From positions 1 through 64,000 of the forward strand of contig JAIELF010000034.1 in assembly GCA_019753235.1 (NCBI GenBank): 64,000 nt of DNA, written 5' to 3'. Shown here one piece after another: positions 32,409 through 41,881 of this stretch. Within the stretch, counting starts at the first letter, position 1. The number at the start of each line of letters is the position of its first letter. The DNA is from a bacterium. Its GTDB lineage: Bacteria > Planctomycetota > Planctomycetia > Kolteriales > Kolteriaceae. Both the position numbers and the translations under genes were made by a program. The notes beneath the pieces are model-generated. The model did no database searches and was not told the DNA's origin. It worked only from the letters and a program-made list of their open reading frames with translations.

Positions 32409-35369
32409 TCATGAACTGCGGGGAGAAAGAATGGTCCGCTTGGACGGGGTGATGCCGACTCGGCGGCGTATGAGTTCCATCGGATGAATTGCTTTTCTTC
32501 CCGACAGATCGCGAATCTGCGTTCGACAGGAAAAGCCCGGAGCAACCACCGTCAGCGAGGAGTTCTCGCGAATGGCAGGTAGCAATCTTTGCTCGGCAAT
32601 GTCGATGCTGATCTCGTAGTGGCCCGCCTCGTAGCCGAACGACCCCGCCATGCCACAACAGCCGCTATCGATGAGTTTCGGACGGACCCCCGCCAAGCGG
32701 GTGAGCGCATCGAGTGTTCCGTTCATTTGCTGGGCGGCCTTCTGGTGACAATGACCGTGCACAAGAACATCGACCGGCTCGAGTTCGCAGCGCGGCAGAA
32801 TCGATTCATCGTTCTTGACCTGCTCGGCAAGCCAACTCTCGGCCAAAAACACGTGCCCTAAGAGCTCTTTCGCTTGACCCCCTTGGTCGAGATCTTGCCA
32901 TTCATCGACGAGCGTCAAAAGACAGCTTGGCTCCAATCCGAGAATCGGATGGCCGAGCTCGGCATGATACGCCAGTCGCCGAGCCCCTTCGGTCGCCTTC
33001 TCGCGTGCTTCGTTGAGAAAGCCACGTGAGATCATCGTTCGACCGCAACAGATATTGGCCAAGTGAACTTGATACCCCGCCATCTCCAACAACATGACGG
33101 CGGCCCGGCCAACGGGGGGATCGTGAAAGTTCGTGAAGCAGTCGGAGAGAAGAACGACTTCGCCTCGCCGTTCGCTCGCGATGCTTCGGTGCTGTGAGAA
33201 CCATTCGTTGAGCGTACTCCGTCGAAATGCCGGCAACCGACGGCGCGCGTTCAGACCCATGGCTGGGTAGAGCCATCGCCGAACCAGCCAATTGCGCATG
33301 AACATGTTCGAGAACGGCGAGAATCGGGACGCCCACCGGCCAAGATTCTGATAGTCGAGCAGCAATCGATCAAGCGGGCCGACATCTTTCTTTCGACGAG
33401 ACGCATAGAGAAACTCGGACTTGAGCCGAGCAATATCGACGCGGCTGGGGCATTCCGATTGGCATGCCTTGCATCCCAGACACAGATCGAGCGCCTCGGC
33501 CAATTCAGGCGACTGCCAACCGTCGGCCGACCCCGCCTGGTCGACGAGCTCTCCCTCGAGCGCCGCCCGCAAAAGGTTCGCTCGCCCGCGCGGACTGTCC
33601 CGTTCTTCGCGCGTCGCGGCATAGCTTGGACACATCACACCGACATTTTGTCGTCGGCACAGCCCGTTGCCATTGCATTCTTGAACGACCGCGAGGGCCC
33701 CGTTGGGCGTAGTATAGCGAAAGCCTTTCTCCGTCGTTTGCGTGGTCGCCCCGAAAGATCGCAAACTTTCCGTCAGCGGAGGTGCATCGACGATCTTACC
33801 CGGATTCATCAGTCCCAACGGATCGAAGACTCGCTTGATCTCGCGGAATGCAGAATAAACTCTCTCGCCGAAGAGGATCGGATTGAAGCAGCTCCTCGAC
33901 AAGCCGTCGCCGTGCTCGCCGCTGATAGATCCACCGAACTCCATCACCAGATCGACGACTTCACCTGCGATCTGCTCCATCGTACGTCGGCCGGCAACGG
34001 TCCCCAGATCGAGCAGCGGGCGAATGTGCAGACAACCGACACTGGCATGTCCGTAGAAGGAACCATCCGTCCCGTGGCGCGCGAGGATCTCTCGAAAACG
34101 AACCACATACTCGGCCAGGCGAGCTGGATCGACCGCGGTATCTTCAACAAAAGTGATGGGCTTCCGCGAACCAGGGAGCGATAGCAATAACGGTAGAGCC
34201 ATCTTTCGAACCGACCAGACGCGCTCGCAATCGACCGGGTCCATGGTGAAAGAAAGGTGTCGCACAGAAGCCCCGGCGATGGCTTCTTTCAACTGTTTGA
34301 AATCCGCCTCAACGAGGTCAAAGGCATCGGTAAGGTACTCGACGATCAACACCGCGCCAGGCTTCCCCAGCAGAAACGAAAGCTGATCCCGATACGCTTG
34401 ACTTGCCCGGGCCAAGTCGAGAATCATCTCGTCGATGAGCTCGACTGCTGAGGGGCGGGTCGCGAGAATGGGGCCCAACACCGACAGCGCGTGCGTCACC
34501 GATTCGAATTCAAGAACCGCGATCCCGCGCGCGGCCGGCAGAGGAACAATCGAGAGTTTCGCCTCGATGACAGTGGCAAGCGTCCCTTCGCTTCCGACAA
34601 TCAACTTGGCCAGATTCAGGTCGGCCGGCGGCAGCAGCGCGTCGAGGTTATAACCGCTTACCCGACGAAACACCTTCGGGAATCGCCGAACAATCTCGTC
34701 GGCATTCTCCGCCAAGACACGCTCAACGGTGCGGTAAATCTCCCCTTCGCGTGTGGGAAGCGTTGTCTTTCGCAACCGTTGACTCGATTCGAGCGACTCG
34801 AAACGAACCGTTGAGCCATCCGCCAAAATGGCATCGAGCGCCACGACGTTGTCGACCGTCTTTCCGTAACGAATCGAACGCGAGCCCGCAGAGTTGTTCC
34901 CGATCATCCCGCCGATGTTGGCTCGGTCGATGGTGGCAACATCGGGACCAAACTGAAAGCCGTGCGGTTTCAAACGTCGATTGAGCTGACTCAAAACACA
35001 GCCGGGCTGCACCCGAACCGTTCGCCGTTCGAGATCGAGATCGATCACGCGATCGAGATACTTTGAACAATCGATCACCAAACCAGGTCCGATCGATTGC
35101 CCCGATAAGCTGGTCCCCGCGCCGCGCGGTACGATCGGAACGCGATGCTCCATCGCGATCGCCACCGTCGTCGACAGGGCCTCTGTCGTGCGAGGAATGA
35201 CGACGCCCATCGGTTCGATCTGATAGATGCTTGCGTCTGTACTGTAGAGGACGCGCGACCCGGCATCGAAGCGGACTTCTCCTTGAACGTGTCGCTCGAG
35301 GGCTTGGCGCAAAGCATCCCGACGAAGCTCATTCCAATCGACATCGCGCTTGCCTTGATCGAGGATCAT
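32409..35369 (-). CDS. FAD-binding and Fe-S-binding fusion dehydrogenase (YdiJ-like)
   Basis: A 986-residue fusion resembling E. coli YdiJ, a D-2-hydroxyglutarate dehydrogenase, and the GlcD plus GlcF subunits joined. The FAD_binding_4 domain (VVIPRTTEALSTTVAIAMEH, PRGAGTSLSGQSIGPGLVID) is followed by the FAD-linked oxidase C-terminal domain with HASVGCLHIRPLLDLG and GGSISGEHGDGLSRS. Next come 4Fe-4S motifs (ECNGNGLCRRQNVGVMCPSY; CLGCKACQSECPSRVDIAR) and C-terminal CCG-type domains (LANICCGRTMISRGF; IDSGCCGMAGSFGYE). ATG 35369 is preceded by AAGGAGAGGTG; an ATG at 35396 would be upstream of that site. It probably oxidises a D-2-hydroxyacid and feeds electrons to quinone or a soluble acceptor. 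Confidence 0.92.
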   Translation of the reverse strand: MILDQGKRDVDWNELRRDALRQALERHVQGEVRFDAGSRVLYSTDASIYQIEPMGVVIPRTTEALSTTVAIAMEHRVPIVPRGAGTSLSGQSIGPGLVIDCSKYLDRVIDLDLERRTVRVQPGCVLSQLNRRLKPHGFQFGPDVATIDRANIGGMIGNNSAGSRSIRYGKTVDNVVALDAILADGSTVRFESLESSQRLRKTTLPTREGEIYRTVERVLAENADEIVRRFPKVFRRVSGYNLDALLPPADLNLAKLIVGSEGTLATVIEAKLSIVPLPAARGIAVLEFESVTHALSVLGPILATRPSAVELIDEMILDLARASQAYRDQLSFLLGKPGAVLIVEYLTDAFDLVEADFKQLKEAIAGASVRHLSFTMDPVDCERVWSVRKMALPLLLSLPGSRKPITFVEDTAVDPARLAEYVVRFREILARHGTDGSFYGHASVGCLHIRPLLDLGTVAGRRTMEQIAGEVVDLVMEFGGSISGEHGDGLSRSCFNPILFGERVYSAFREIKRVFDPLGLMNPGKIVDAPPLTESLRSFGATTQTTEKGFRYTTPNGALAVVQECNGNGLCRRQNVGVMCPSYAATREERDSPRGRANLLRAALEGELVDQAGSADGWQSPELAEALDLCLGCKACQSECPSRVDIARLKSEFLYASRRKKDVGPLDRLLLDYQNLGRWASRFSPFSNMFMRNWLVRRWLYPAMGLNARRRLPAFRRSTLNEWFSQHRSIASERRGEVVLLSDCFTNFHDPPVGRAAVMLLEMAGYQVHLANICCGRTMISRGFLNEAREKATEGARRLAYHAELGHPILGLEPSCLLTLVDEWQDLDQGGQAKELLGHVFLAESWLAEQVKNDESILPRCELEPVDVLVHGHCHQKAAQQMNGTLDALTRLAGVRPKLIDSGCCGMAGSFGYEAGHYEISIDIAEQRLLPAIRENSSLTVVAPGFSCRTQIRDLSGRKAIHPMELIRRRVGITPSKRTILSPRSS

Positions 35370-35410
35370 CACCTCTCCTTGCTGCGCGAAGGACATCGCG
35401 GTTTTGAGGC

Positions 35411-37000
35411 CTAACGACCCGGAATCGATCCGCCGAAACGAACTTCGTCAGGCGAACTCGCCTCTTGCATTACCACACCTCGGCCAGGATTGCTCGCGAG
35501 ATGCCGACAGATGTGATAGACCTCTTCAACGTGATCGGGCTGGCCGATCTCTTGCGCGATCGTGTCTGCTCGACGAAGCGTTGACTTTGCCTTGAGAGCG
35601 GCCAGGATTTTCTGTTGCAAGTCAAGGATGACTCCCGCCGCCTTCTTACCCGCCTCGACGCCGGGCTGATGATAGGCATTGATGTTGACCATTTCGGCAT
35701 AAAGGCCGACGGCACGCTCATAGAGCGCGATCAACATTCCGATCGTCGCGGGCCGGACTTCGTCGATCGTAATCGTGATCGAATCACGGCCGTTCTCGTA
35801 AAGGGCCTGACGCGTTCCCTGAAGAAATCCGCTCAGATAGTCTCCTGCCGTCACATTCGGTTCCACTTCGAATGTGCTTCCTCCATCGACGAGGACCTGC
35901 AGAAAGGTGATGAAGAAGTTGTCGAGGCCATCTCGCAACTGCTGAACGTAGGCATGTTGATCCGTGGAACCTTTGTTGCCGTAAACCGCGATCCCCTGCA
36001 GCACGCGGGCGCCGGAGCGATCCAGTTCCTTTCCCAGGGACTCCATGACAAGCTGTTGCAAGTATCGGCTGAAGAGCTCGAGTCGATCCTTGTAAGGAAG
36101 GATCACCATGTCCTTGAGCCCCTTCCCCTGCCCCACAAAGTACCAGACGAGAGCTAAGAGTGCCGCTGGATTGGATTCGATGATCGGCTCGCGCGTGAGC
36201 TTATCCATCTGGGCCGCGCCCGCGAGGAGTTCGTCAATGTCGACACCTTGAATCGCGGCGGGCAGAAGACCCACCGCCGAGGTCTCTGACGTTCGTCCGC
36301 CGACCCAGTCCCACATCGGAAATCGCGCGAGCCAACCATCCCGCTCAGCCAGTTGATCCAGTTTGCTTCCCTGCTGTGTGATGGCGACGGCATGCTTGCT
36401 GAAATTCAAATCCGAACCTTGAAAGACTTCTCGGGCCAGCAACATGCCGTTACGTGTTTCAGGCGTCCCACCCGATTTCGAAATCACGATAACCAGCGTC
36501 CTGTCGAGACTGTCGGCCAGAGTCTGAAGCGTGCGATGAATTCCGTCGGGATCCGTGTTGTCGAGAAAATAGGTTTGAATGGGATCGTTGCCGCTTGCCA
36601 GCGCATGGGAAACAAATTGCGGCCCCAAGGATGATCCACCGATCCCAACGACCAGGAGATTCTCAAACGGTCCGCCGGTACCTCGGATGTTGCCGCTGTG
36701 GATGCCGCGCGTAAATTCCTTGATCGAGGCAAGCGTCTGATCGATCTCGTTTCGGAGTTCGACCGTCGGCGCCAGAGACGAGTGACGAAGCCAATAGTGC
36801 CCCACCATTCGGTTCTCGTCAGGATTGGCGATCGCCCCTTTTTCAAGAGCCGTCATCGCCTCGAGCGCCGATTTCGCCTTGCTGGTCATGCTGGGAAAGA
36901 ATGAGTCGGGAAACCGGACTCGGCTAATGTCGATCGAGAATCCCGAACTGGGATGACTAAAAGTGTATCGGCAATACCGCGACCAGAGCTCGTTTGTCAT
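35411..37000 (-). CDS. pgi: Glucose-6-phosphate isomerase
   Basis: A 529-residue isomerase interconverting glucose 6-phosphate and fructose 6-phosphate in glycolysis. Family stretches visible are [40 protein letters not shown] (phosphate-binding), [40 protein letters not shown] and the catalytic-lysine region near the C-terminus ([20 protein letters not shown]). The last 70 residues ([19 protein letters not shown]) extend beyond a minimal Pgi. I use ATG 37000; an in-frame ATG at 37027 cannot be excluded because neither has a strong ribosome site. It lies head-to-head with pgpA. Confidence 0.94.
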   Translation of the reverse strand: MTNELWSRYCRYTFSHPSSGFSIDISRVRFPDSFFPSMTSKAKSALEAMTALEKGAIANPDENRMVGHYWLRHSSLAPTVELRNEIDQTLASIKEFTRGIHSGNIRGTGGPFENLLVVGIGGSSLGPQFVSHALASGNDPIQTYFLDNTDPDGIHRTLQTLADSLDRTLVIVISKSGGTPETRNGMLLAREVFQGSDLNFSKHAVAITQQGSKLDQLAERDGWLARFPMWDWVGGRTSETSAVGLLPAAIQGVDIDELLAGAAQMDKLTREPIIESNPAALLALVWYFVGQGKGLKDMVILPYKDRLELFSRYLQQLVMESLGKELDRSGARVLQGIAVYGNKGSTDQHAYVQQLRDGLDNFFITFLQVLVDGGSTFEVEPNVTAGDYLSGFLQGTRQALYENGRDSITITIDEVRPATIGMLIALYERAVGLYAEMVNINAYHQPGVEAGKKAAGVILDLQQKILAALKAKSTLRRADTIAQEIGQPDHVEEVYHICRHLASNPGRGVVMQEASSPDEVRFGGSIPGR

Positions 37001-37212
37001 GTTGTTTTTCCGGGGGGACCCTCGCATCCTTGGCGGAGGAGCCCGCCGAACGCGAGCCCTCGTCTGTACCCCTTCATCGTACGGAGGAGAGGGCCTGCGA
37101 TCCCCGCTCCATCGCGCAGACTCGAAAATTGATCAATCCATCGGGCCCGGCTGACCGCGTCCATAACTTAACAGGGGTTTTGAAGTCGGATTATCCAAGA
37201 GGAGACGAAGCG

Positions 37213-37707
37213 ATCGAAAAGCGCGATCGGTTGACGCTGGCCGTCGGGACGGGTCTTTTCGCCGGGATGATTCCGCCACGATCGGGGACGCTTGGCTCGT
37301 TGTGGGGCGTCCTACTAGCGTACGGCTACCACGAAGTTGGGTCGATCTGGTTCGCTTTAGCGAGCACGGTGGTGCTGTGCGCCGCAGGCGTTTGGGTTTG
37401 CGGTCGATCGGCCCAGATTCTCGGTCGCGAAGATCCACGCGAGGTCGTCTTTGACGAGATCGTCACCATGCCGATCGTCTTTCTCGGCCTTTCGACATGG
37501 AACTGGCCGATCGCGATCACCGGTTTTCTTCTGCATCGACTCTTTGACATCACCAAACCGTTGGGGATCAATTCGCTCCAGCGATTTCCAGGGGGTTTGG
37601 GTATCATGCTCGACGACGTGGCGGCGGGCTTGGCGGGAATGATCTCTTTCCAAGTCCTCATTCGGACCGGTCTCTTTGAACGAGTCTGGGGAGGAAATCT
37701 ACTTTGA
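37213..37707 (+). CDS. pgpA: Phosphatidylglycerophosphatase A, probable ATC start
   Basis: A roughly 164-residue integral membrane phosphatase that converts phosphatidylglycerophosphate to phosphatidylglycerol. Signature regions are GTGLFAGMIPPRSGTLGSLW at the N-terminus, REDPREVVFDEIVTMPIVFL (acidic active-site cluster) and LHRLFDITKPLGINSLQRFP-GGLGIMLDD. No ATG or GTG is suitable. ATC 37213 sits 8 bases after AAGAGGAG (37197-37204) and gives IEKRDRLTLAVGTG, the best-supported start. TTG 37180 and TTG 37231 are alternatives without proper spacing or site. Its stop overlaps the cupin start by 4 bases. Confidence 0.88.
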   Translation: MEKRDRLTLAVGTGLFAGMIPPRSGTLGSLWGVLLAYGYHEVGSIWFALASTVVLCAAGVWVCGRSAQILGREDPREVVFDEIVTMPIVFLGLSTWNWPIAITGFLLHRLFDITKPLGINSLQRFPGGLGIMLDDVAAGLAGMISFQVLIRTGLFERVWGGNLL

Positions 37708-38036
37708 AAGATGCTTACTTCTATACCGCCGGCGACTGCCCCAAGCATGAAATCTTTCCCGGTGTGACGATTCAAACCAGTTGGCTGGATCGAGTCATGA
37801 CGAGTCTGGTGACGTTTCAACCCGACTCGATTGTTCTGGATCATTCGCATCCGCATGAACAAATGGGGATCATCATCTCGGGGAAAGTCTCGTTCACGAT
37901 CGGGGGGCAAACCCAAGAACTCGGGCCCGGCGACATGTATCGAATTCCGTCGAACATCGTCCATCGCGTCGCTGCCATCGCCGGACCGGCCGTCGCCTTC
38001 GATGTCTTCTCGCCCGCCCGCGACGACTACAAGTAA
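37704..38036 (+). CDS. Single-domain cupin protein
   Basis: A 110-residue cupin (double-stranded beta-helix) protein starting at TTG 37704, inside the pgpA stop (TTGA) with GAGGAAA 7 bases upstream. The metal-binding motif 1 is DHSHPHEQMG (His47, His49, His51, Glu52) followed by IIISGKVSFTIGGQ. Motif 2 is GDMYRIPSNIVHRVAAIAGP with His87. A full set of ligands suggests a metal-binding enzyme or sensor of a small molecule. The coupling to pgpA and rnr gives no clear substrate clue. Confidence 0.88.
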   Translation: MKDAYFYTAGDCPKHEIFPGVTIQTSWLDRVMTSLVTFQPDSIVLDHSHPHEQMGIIISGKVSFTIGGQTQELGPGDMYRIPSNIVHRVAAIAGPAVAFDVFSPARDDYK

Positions 38037-38059
38037 CGGACAATTAGGGAGAACTTCTC

Positions 38060-40366
38060 ATCGACGCCTCGTTCGAAGAGCGAATCCTCGCCTGCTTGCG
38101 GGATTCCTCGTACCATCCGTTGAAACCAAAGGCTTTGGCTCGTCGACTCAACGTGTCGGCTGCCGAGTACGCGACTTTCCGCGATGAACTCAAGCTAATG
38201 ATTCGTCGCGGCCAAGCGGAGTTCGGCATCGGCCGAGTCGTGAAGCTGCCGTCGACGCGAAACGAGATCATCGGAACATTCAAGTCGATTCGAAAAGGGG
38301 GTGGCTTCGTCACGCCCAAGGCGGGGTTTTTCTCTTCCGCGGGTCGAGAGGATATCTACATCGGTCCGGGTTCCACGCTTGATGCCGCCACCGGCGACGT
38401 TGTTTTGGTTTCCCTTCGCCGAGCCACCGGCACGAGCACGACTGCCGGGCCCGCGAAACGGGATCGCGCCCGGCCCGCCGATCGCTCGAGTGGTCGAAGT
38501 CCCCAGGGCCGCATCGTCGAAGTCATCGAACGATCCTCGCGTGAATTCGTCGGAACCTACTACATCAAGGATGCCGAGGCGTTCGTCCATGTGGATGGTT
38601 CGATTTTCCATGAGCCCATCTATGTCGGCGACCCCGGCGCGAAAGGTGCCCAGGCAGGCGACAAAGTTGTCTTCGAGATGCTTCGTTTTCCCTCGCCACA
38701 GATGTTGGGCGAAGGGGTCATCCGAGAGATTCTCGGCCCGCGAGGCGACCCCGATGCTGACATGAAGGCCGTCCTTCGACAGTTCCACATTCCAGAGAAT
38801 TTCTCCGAGCAGGCTCTCGCAGATGCCCGAGAGCAAGCGAAGCTTTTTGAGGAATCGGCCCCCGATCCGCACCGGCGGGATCTTTCCGATCAACTGATCA
38901 TCACGATTGATCCGGTTGACGCTCGGGACTTTGACGACGCGATCAACGTGGAGAAGGACGATGCGGGCCATTGGCGTCTGGGCGTGCATATTGCCGACGT
39001 TGCGACTTTCGTGCAGCCGGGAACCGCACTCGACGGCGAAGCCCGCGCTCGGGGGACGTCGGTCTATCTCCCTGGCCGAGTTATTCCGATGCTTCCCGAA
39101 CTACTCTCGAACGGCCTGGCGAGTCTGCAGGAGAATCGCCCGCGTTACACGAAGAGCGTCTTTGTCGATTTCGATCCCGAGGGTCGCATCACGCATGTCG
39201 AGTTTGCCAACACCCTGATCAAGGTCGCCAAGCGCCTGGCATACGAGCAGGTTCAAGAGTTCTTTGATTCAACGACAGGCCGAACCCGCGTCGTTCATGG
39301 GGAAGTGGCCGACCTTCTCCTCCGAGCCAGGGAATTGGCGACGATCTTGCGCGAACGTCGACGGGCTCGCGGATTCCTTGAGCTATCGATGCCAGAAGCC
39401 CACGTCGATATCGGGCCCGACGGGCATGTGGTCGGCGCGACCTATTCGAAGCACGACGAATCGCATGCCCTCATCGAAGAGTTCATGCTGACGGCCAACG
39501 AAGCGGTGGCGCAGGAACTGAAAGATCGGGATCTCGCCTTTCTTCGCCGAGTCCACGAGAACCCCGACCCGATCAAATTACACGCTTTCGCGGAATTCGC
39601 TCGGTCTTTGGGTCTCGATATTCAGGACGAGACAAGCCGATACGAGCTGCAACGAATCACTCGTGAAGTTCGAGGCAAGCCGGAGGAGGTATCGGTCAAT
39701 TACGCGATCCTGCGAAGCATGAAAGAGGCCGTCTACAGTCCCGAAGAGGTTGGCCATTTCGCTTTGGCAAGCCCGACCTACTGTCACTTCACGTCGCCGA
39801 TCCGCCGATATCCCGATCTGACCATTCATCGCATGCTCGATGGTCTGATTCGTCATGGCAAGGCGGGCTACGACTATTCGGAATTGGTTGTCCTAGGCGA
39901 GCACTGCTCGTTCGTGGAACGACGGGCACAGAAGGCCGAGCGAGAACTCGTCAAGGTAAAGGTGCTTGAGTTTCTCAAGGACAAAGTCGGCCAAACCATC
40001 GAGATGACCATTACGGGTGTCGAAGATTTCGGCATGTTCGTTCAGGCAAAAGTCGTCCCCGCCGAGGGGCTCGTTCATATTCGAACGATGGGGGATGACT
40101 ATTACGTTCATGATTCTGTTTCGCATACACTTACCGGCCAACGAACCAACCGGCAGTACCGCTTGGGCATGATCGTTCGCTGTGTCATTGCGAAGGTGGA
40201 TCTCAACCAACGGCAACTCGATTTGCGTCTCGAGTCGCCCCAGGGTCAGCCTGCCGAAAAATCGAAAAAGCGGGACGCGAGTTTCTTTCCCAAACGAACG
40301 ACTAAGAAGAAATCACGCTCGGCAGCACCTCCTCGACGAGGAGCAAAGAAGCGCCGGCGTCGGTAG
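38060..40366 (+). CDS. rnr: Ribonuclease R, probable ATC start
   Basis: A 3'-5' exoribonuclease of about 768 residues. Domains in order: N-terminal winged helix (ILACLRDSSYHPLKPKALAR), cold-shock domains, the RNB catalytic domain (ITIDPVDARDFDDAINVEKD with the magnesium aspartates; YCHFTSPIRRYPDLTIHRML near its end), an S1 domain (ITGVEDFGMFVQAKVVPAEG) and a basic tail rich in Lys/Arg. The frame is closed by TAG at 38045. No ATG, GTG or TTG lies before the winged helix. ATC 38060 has GGGAGA 7 bases upstream and keeps that helix whole. TTG 38096 would truncate the helix and has no ribosome site. Confidence 0.93.
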   Translation: MDASFEERILACLRDSSYHPLKPKALARRLNVSAAEYATFRDELKLMIRRGQAEFGIGRVVKLPSTRNEIIGTFKSIRKGGGFVTPKAGFFSSAGREDIYIGPGSTLDAATGDVVLVSLRRATGTSTTAGPAKRDRARPADRSSGRSPQGRIVEVIERSSREFVGTYYIKDAEAFVHVDGSIFHEPIYVGDPGAKGAQAGDKVVFEMLRFPSPQMLGEGVIREILGPRGDPDADMKAVLRQFHIPENFSEQALADAREQAKLFEESAPDPHRRDLSDQLIITIDPVDARDFDDAINVEKDDAGHWRLGVHIADVATFVQPGTALDGEARARGTSVYLPGRVIPMLPELLSNGLASLQENRPRYTKSVFVDFDPEGRITHVEFANTLIKVAKRLAYEQVQEFFDSTTGRTRVVHGEVADLLLRARELATILRERRRARGFLELSMPEAHVDIGPDGHVVGATYSKHDESHALIEEFMLTANEAVAQELKDRDLAFLRRVHENPDPIKLHAFAEFARSLGLDIQDETSRYELQRITREVRGKPEEVSVNYAILRSMKEAVYSPEEVGHFALASPTYCHFTSPIRRYPDLTIHRMLDGLIRHGKAGYDYSELVVLGEHCSFVERRAQKAERELVKVKVLEFLKDKVGQTIEMTITGVEDFGMFVQAKVVPAEGLVHIRTMGDDYYVHDSVSHTLTGQRTNRQYRLGMIVRCVIAKVDLNQRQLDLRLESPQGQPAEKSKKRDASFFPKRTTKKKSRSAAPPRRGAKKRRRR

Positions 40367-40403
40367 TCGAGCCCCTGTTCTCCATTTAAATAGGAGTCAT
40401 CTG

Positions 40404-40892
40404 ATGAAAGATCTTCTGCTGTATCTTTGGAAATCGAACCAGCATTATGCGATGCAATTGCTTGGTGATATCGACGAAGGCCGACTCGCCGAACAACCAG
40501 TCGGCTTGCCGAACCATCCCGCTTGGACGATCGCGCACTTAAGCGTGGCAAGCAACTATCTCCTCGTCCCGGCACTCGGAGAAACGCCGATGGACTTGGC
40601 CGGTTGGGACCAAAAGTTCGGTTACGGCAGCAAGCCGTTGCCGGACCGATCCGCCTATCCCAGCAAGGAAGAACTGATCGGCATCTACACCGAGCAACAT
40701 CGACTCGTGGAGCAAGGAATCAAAAGCAACTTCGACAAAATCATCGGGGTTGAGACACCTGATGAATCGATGCGAGCATACTTCCCCACGCTCGACAAGA
40801 TGGTCGGCTTCATGGTTTCGATCCACGAAGCCAATCATTGGGGACAAGTCTGCGATTGGCGACGTGCGATCGGCCTGCCGAACGTGATGTAG
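40404..40892 (+). CDS. DinB-superfamily four-helix protein
   Basis: A 162-residue protein of the DinB/YfiT superfamily, four-helix-bundle metal-binding proteins that include thiol-dependent transferases. It begins LYLWKSNQHYAMQLLGDI. The metal histidines are likely those in NHPAWTIAHLSVASNYLL (helix 2) and VSIHEANHWGQVCDWRRA (helix 4, the usual HxxxHxxQ motif). ATG 40404 follows TAGGAGTCATCTG. The activity is unknown. It follows rnr by 37 bases, so co-transcription is possible. Confidence 0.85.
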   Translation: MKDLLLYLWKSNQHYAMQLLGDIDEGRLAEQPVGLPNHPAWTIAHLSVASNYLLVPALGETPMDLAGWDQKFGYGSKPLPDRSAYPSKEELIGIYTEQHRLVEQGIKSNFDKIIGVETPDESMRAYFPTLDKMVGFMVSIHEANHWGQVCDWRRAIGLPNVM

Positions 40893-40909
40893 TCACCTGA
40901 CGGAAAGTC

Positions 40910-41785
40910 CTACGAGTAGATGGCCGAGGCTAGTCGAAGGCGGTACTCGGCCGTGAGAGGGTGCTGTTGACCCAGTATGTTGAAAATCTCGACCATGAGC
41001 GGACGAACCTCTTTTTCACCTCGCTTCGAGTCTTTCTCCGCGGCCGAGACAAACGATTCGAGCGATTCCTTCCAGCATCCTCTGGCTGCCTGGACCAGAG
41101 CGAGATCAATCCATCGCTGAACGTTGGCCGGCTCGGTCGTGACAAGGTGTTGACACTCCTCTAAGCCCGGCAGATGCCGGGCTGACTCGGCAAAACCAAG
41201 ACGAGCGGTCACCGTGTGCGCTTTGGACCAGCCATCCGAGGCTTCATGGATTGGTTTGAGGAGGTCTTTCGCGCGAGTCTCATCCCCCGCATCGAGAAGA
41301 ATCTCCGCCAGGAATGCGGCTGCTAAGGTATTGTCCGGGTCGAGCGTGACGGCCTCTTCGAGTAATCGTCGTTGGTCTTCGACGGCCAACCCTTCGCGGG
41401 TCAGCGCTTGGCGAGTCTTCTCCATACTGGGCGATGGAACGAGTCTCTCGATGAATTTGCGCACGGCAGGTTCGGGGAGAGCCCCCATAAAATGGGTGAC
41501 CGGCTTTCCTTCGACAAAAGCCAACACCAGTGGGATGCTCGAAACCTGAAACTCTTGCGCTAAGTCGGTCTCTTTGTCTATGTCGACTTTGGCGAGCAAG
41601 AATTTGCCCGCATACTCATCCGCCAAGTCTTCGAGCAACGGCCCTAGCGCCCGACACGGACCGCACCACCGGGCCCAGAAATCGACCACCACCGGCACTT
41701 GCTGACTCCGGTGGATGACGTCTTCTTCGAAACGGTCGCGACCGACATCGAAACAAAAACTCTCTTTCCCTGCTCGATCCGACAT
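40910..41785 (-). CDS. Thioredoxin-TPR protein (CnoX/YbbN-like)
   Basis: A 291-residue protein with an N-terminal thioredoxin domain (VPVVVDFWARWCGPCRALGP, Cys41 and Cys44; the cis-Pro segment is VSSIPLVLAFVEG). It is followed by helical TPR-like repeats (LLEEAVTLDPDNTLAAAFLA, EILLDAGDETRAKDLLKPIH). This is the layout of E. coli CnoX (YbbN), a redox-linked holdase that hands substrates to chaperonin; unlike E. coli CnoX, the CGPC pair here is complete, so reductase activity is likely. ATG 41785 has GGAGGGAGAA upstream. It converges with the DinB gene and is divergent from deoC. Confidence 0.9.
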   Translation of the reverse strand: MSDRAGKESFCFDVGRDRFEEDVIHRSQQVPVVVDFWARWCGPCRALGPLLEDLADEYAGKFLLAKVDIDKETDLAQEFQVSSIPLVLAFVEGKPVTHFMGALPEPAVRKFIERLVPSPSMEKTRQALTREGLAVEDQRRLLEEAVTLDPDNTLAAAFLAEILLDAGDETRAKDLLKPIHEASDGWSKAHTVTARLGFAESARHLPGLEECQHLVTTEPANVQRWIDLALVQAARGCWKESLESFVSAAEKDSKRGEKEVRPLMVEIFNILGQQHPLTAEYRLRLASAIYS

Positions 41786-41881
41786 CAGCCGTTCTCCCTC
41801 CGCAAGTTGTTCTTTGCGTATTCTATTCTCATCGGCGATCGTTCGACCGAAATCATGACGAGAACACGAGGAGAATCCGGA

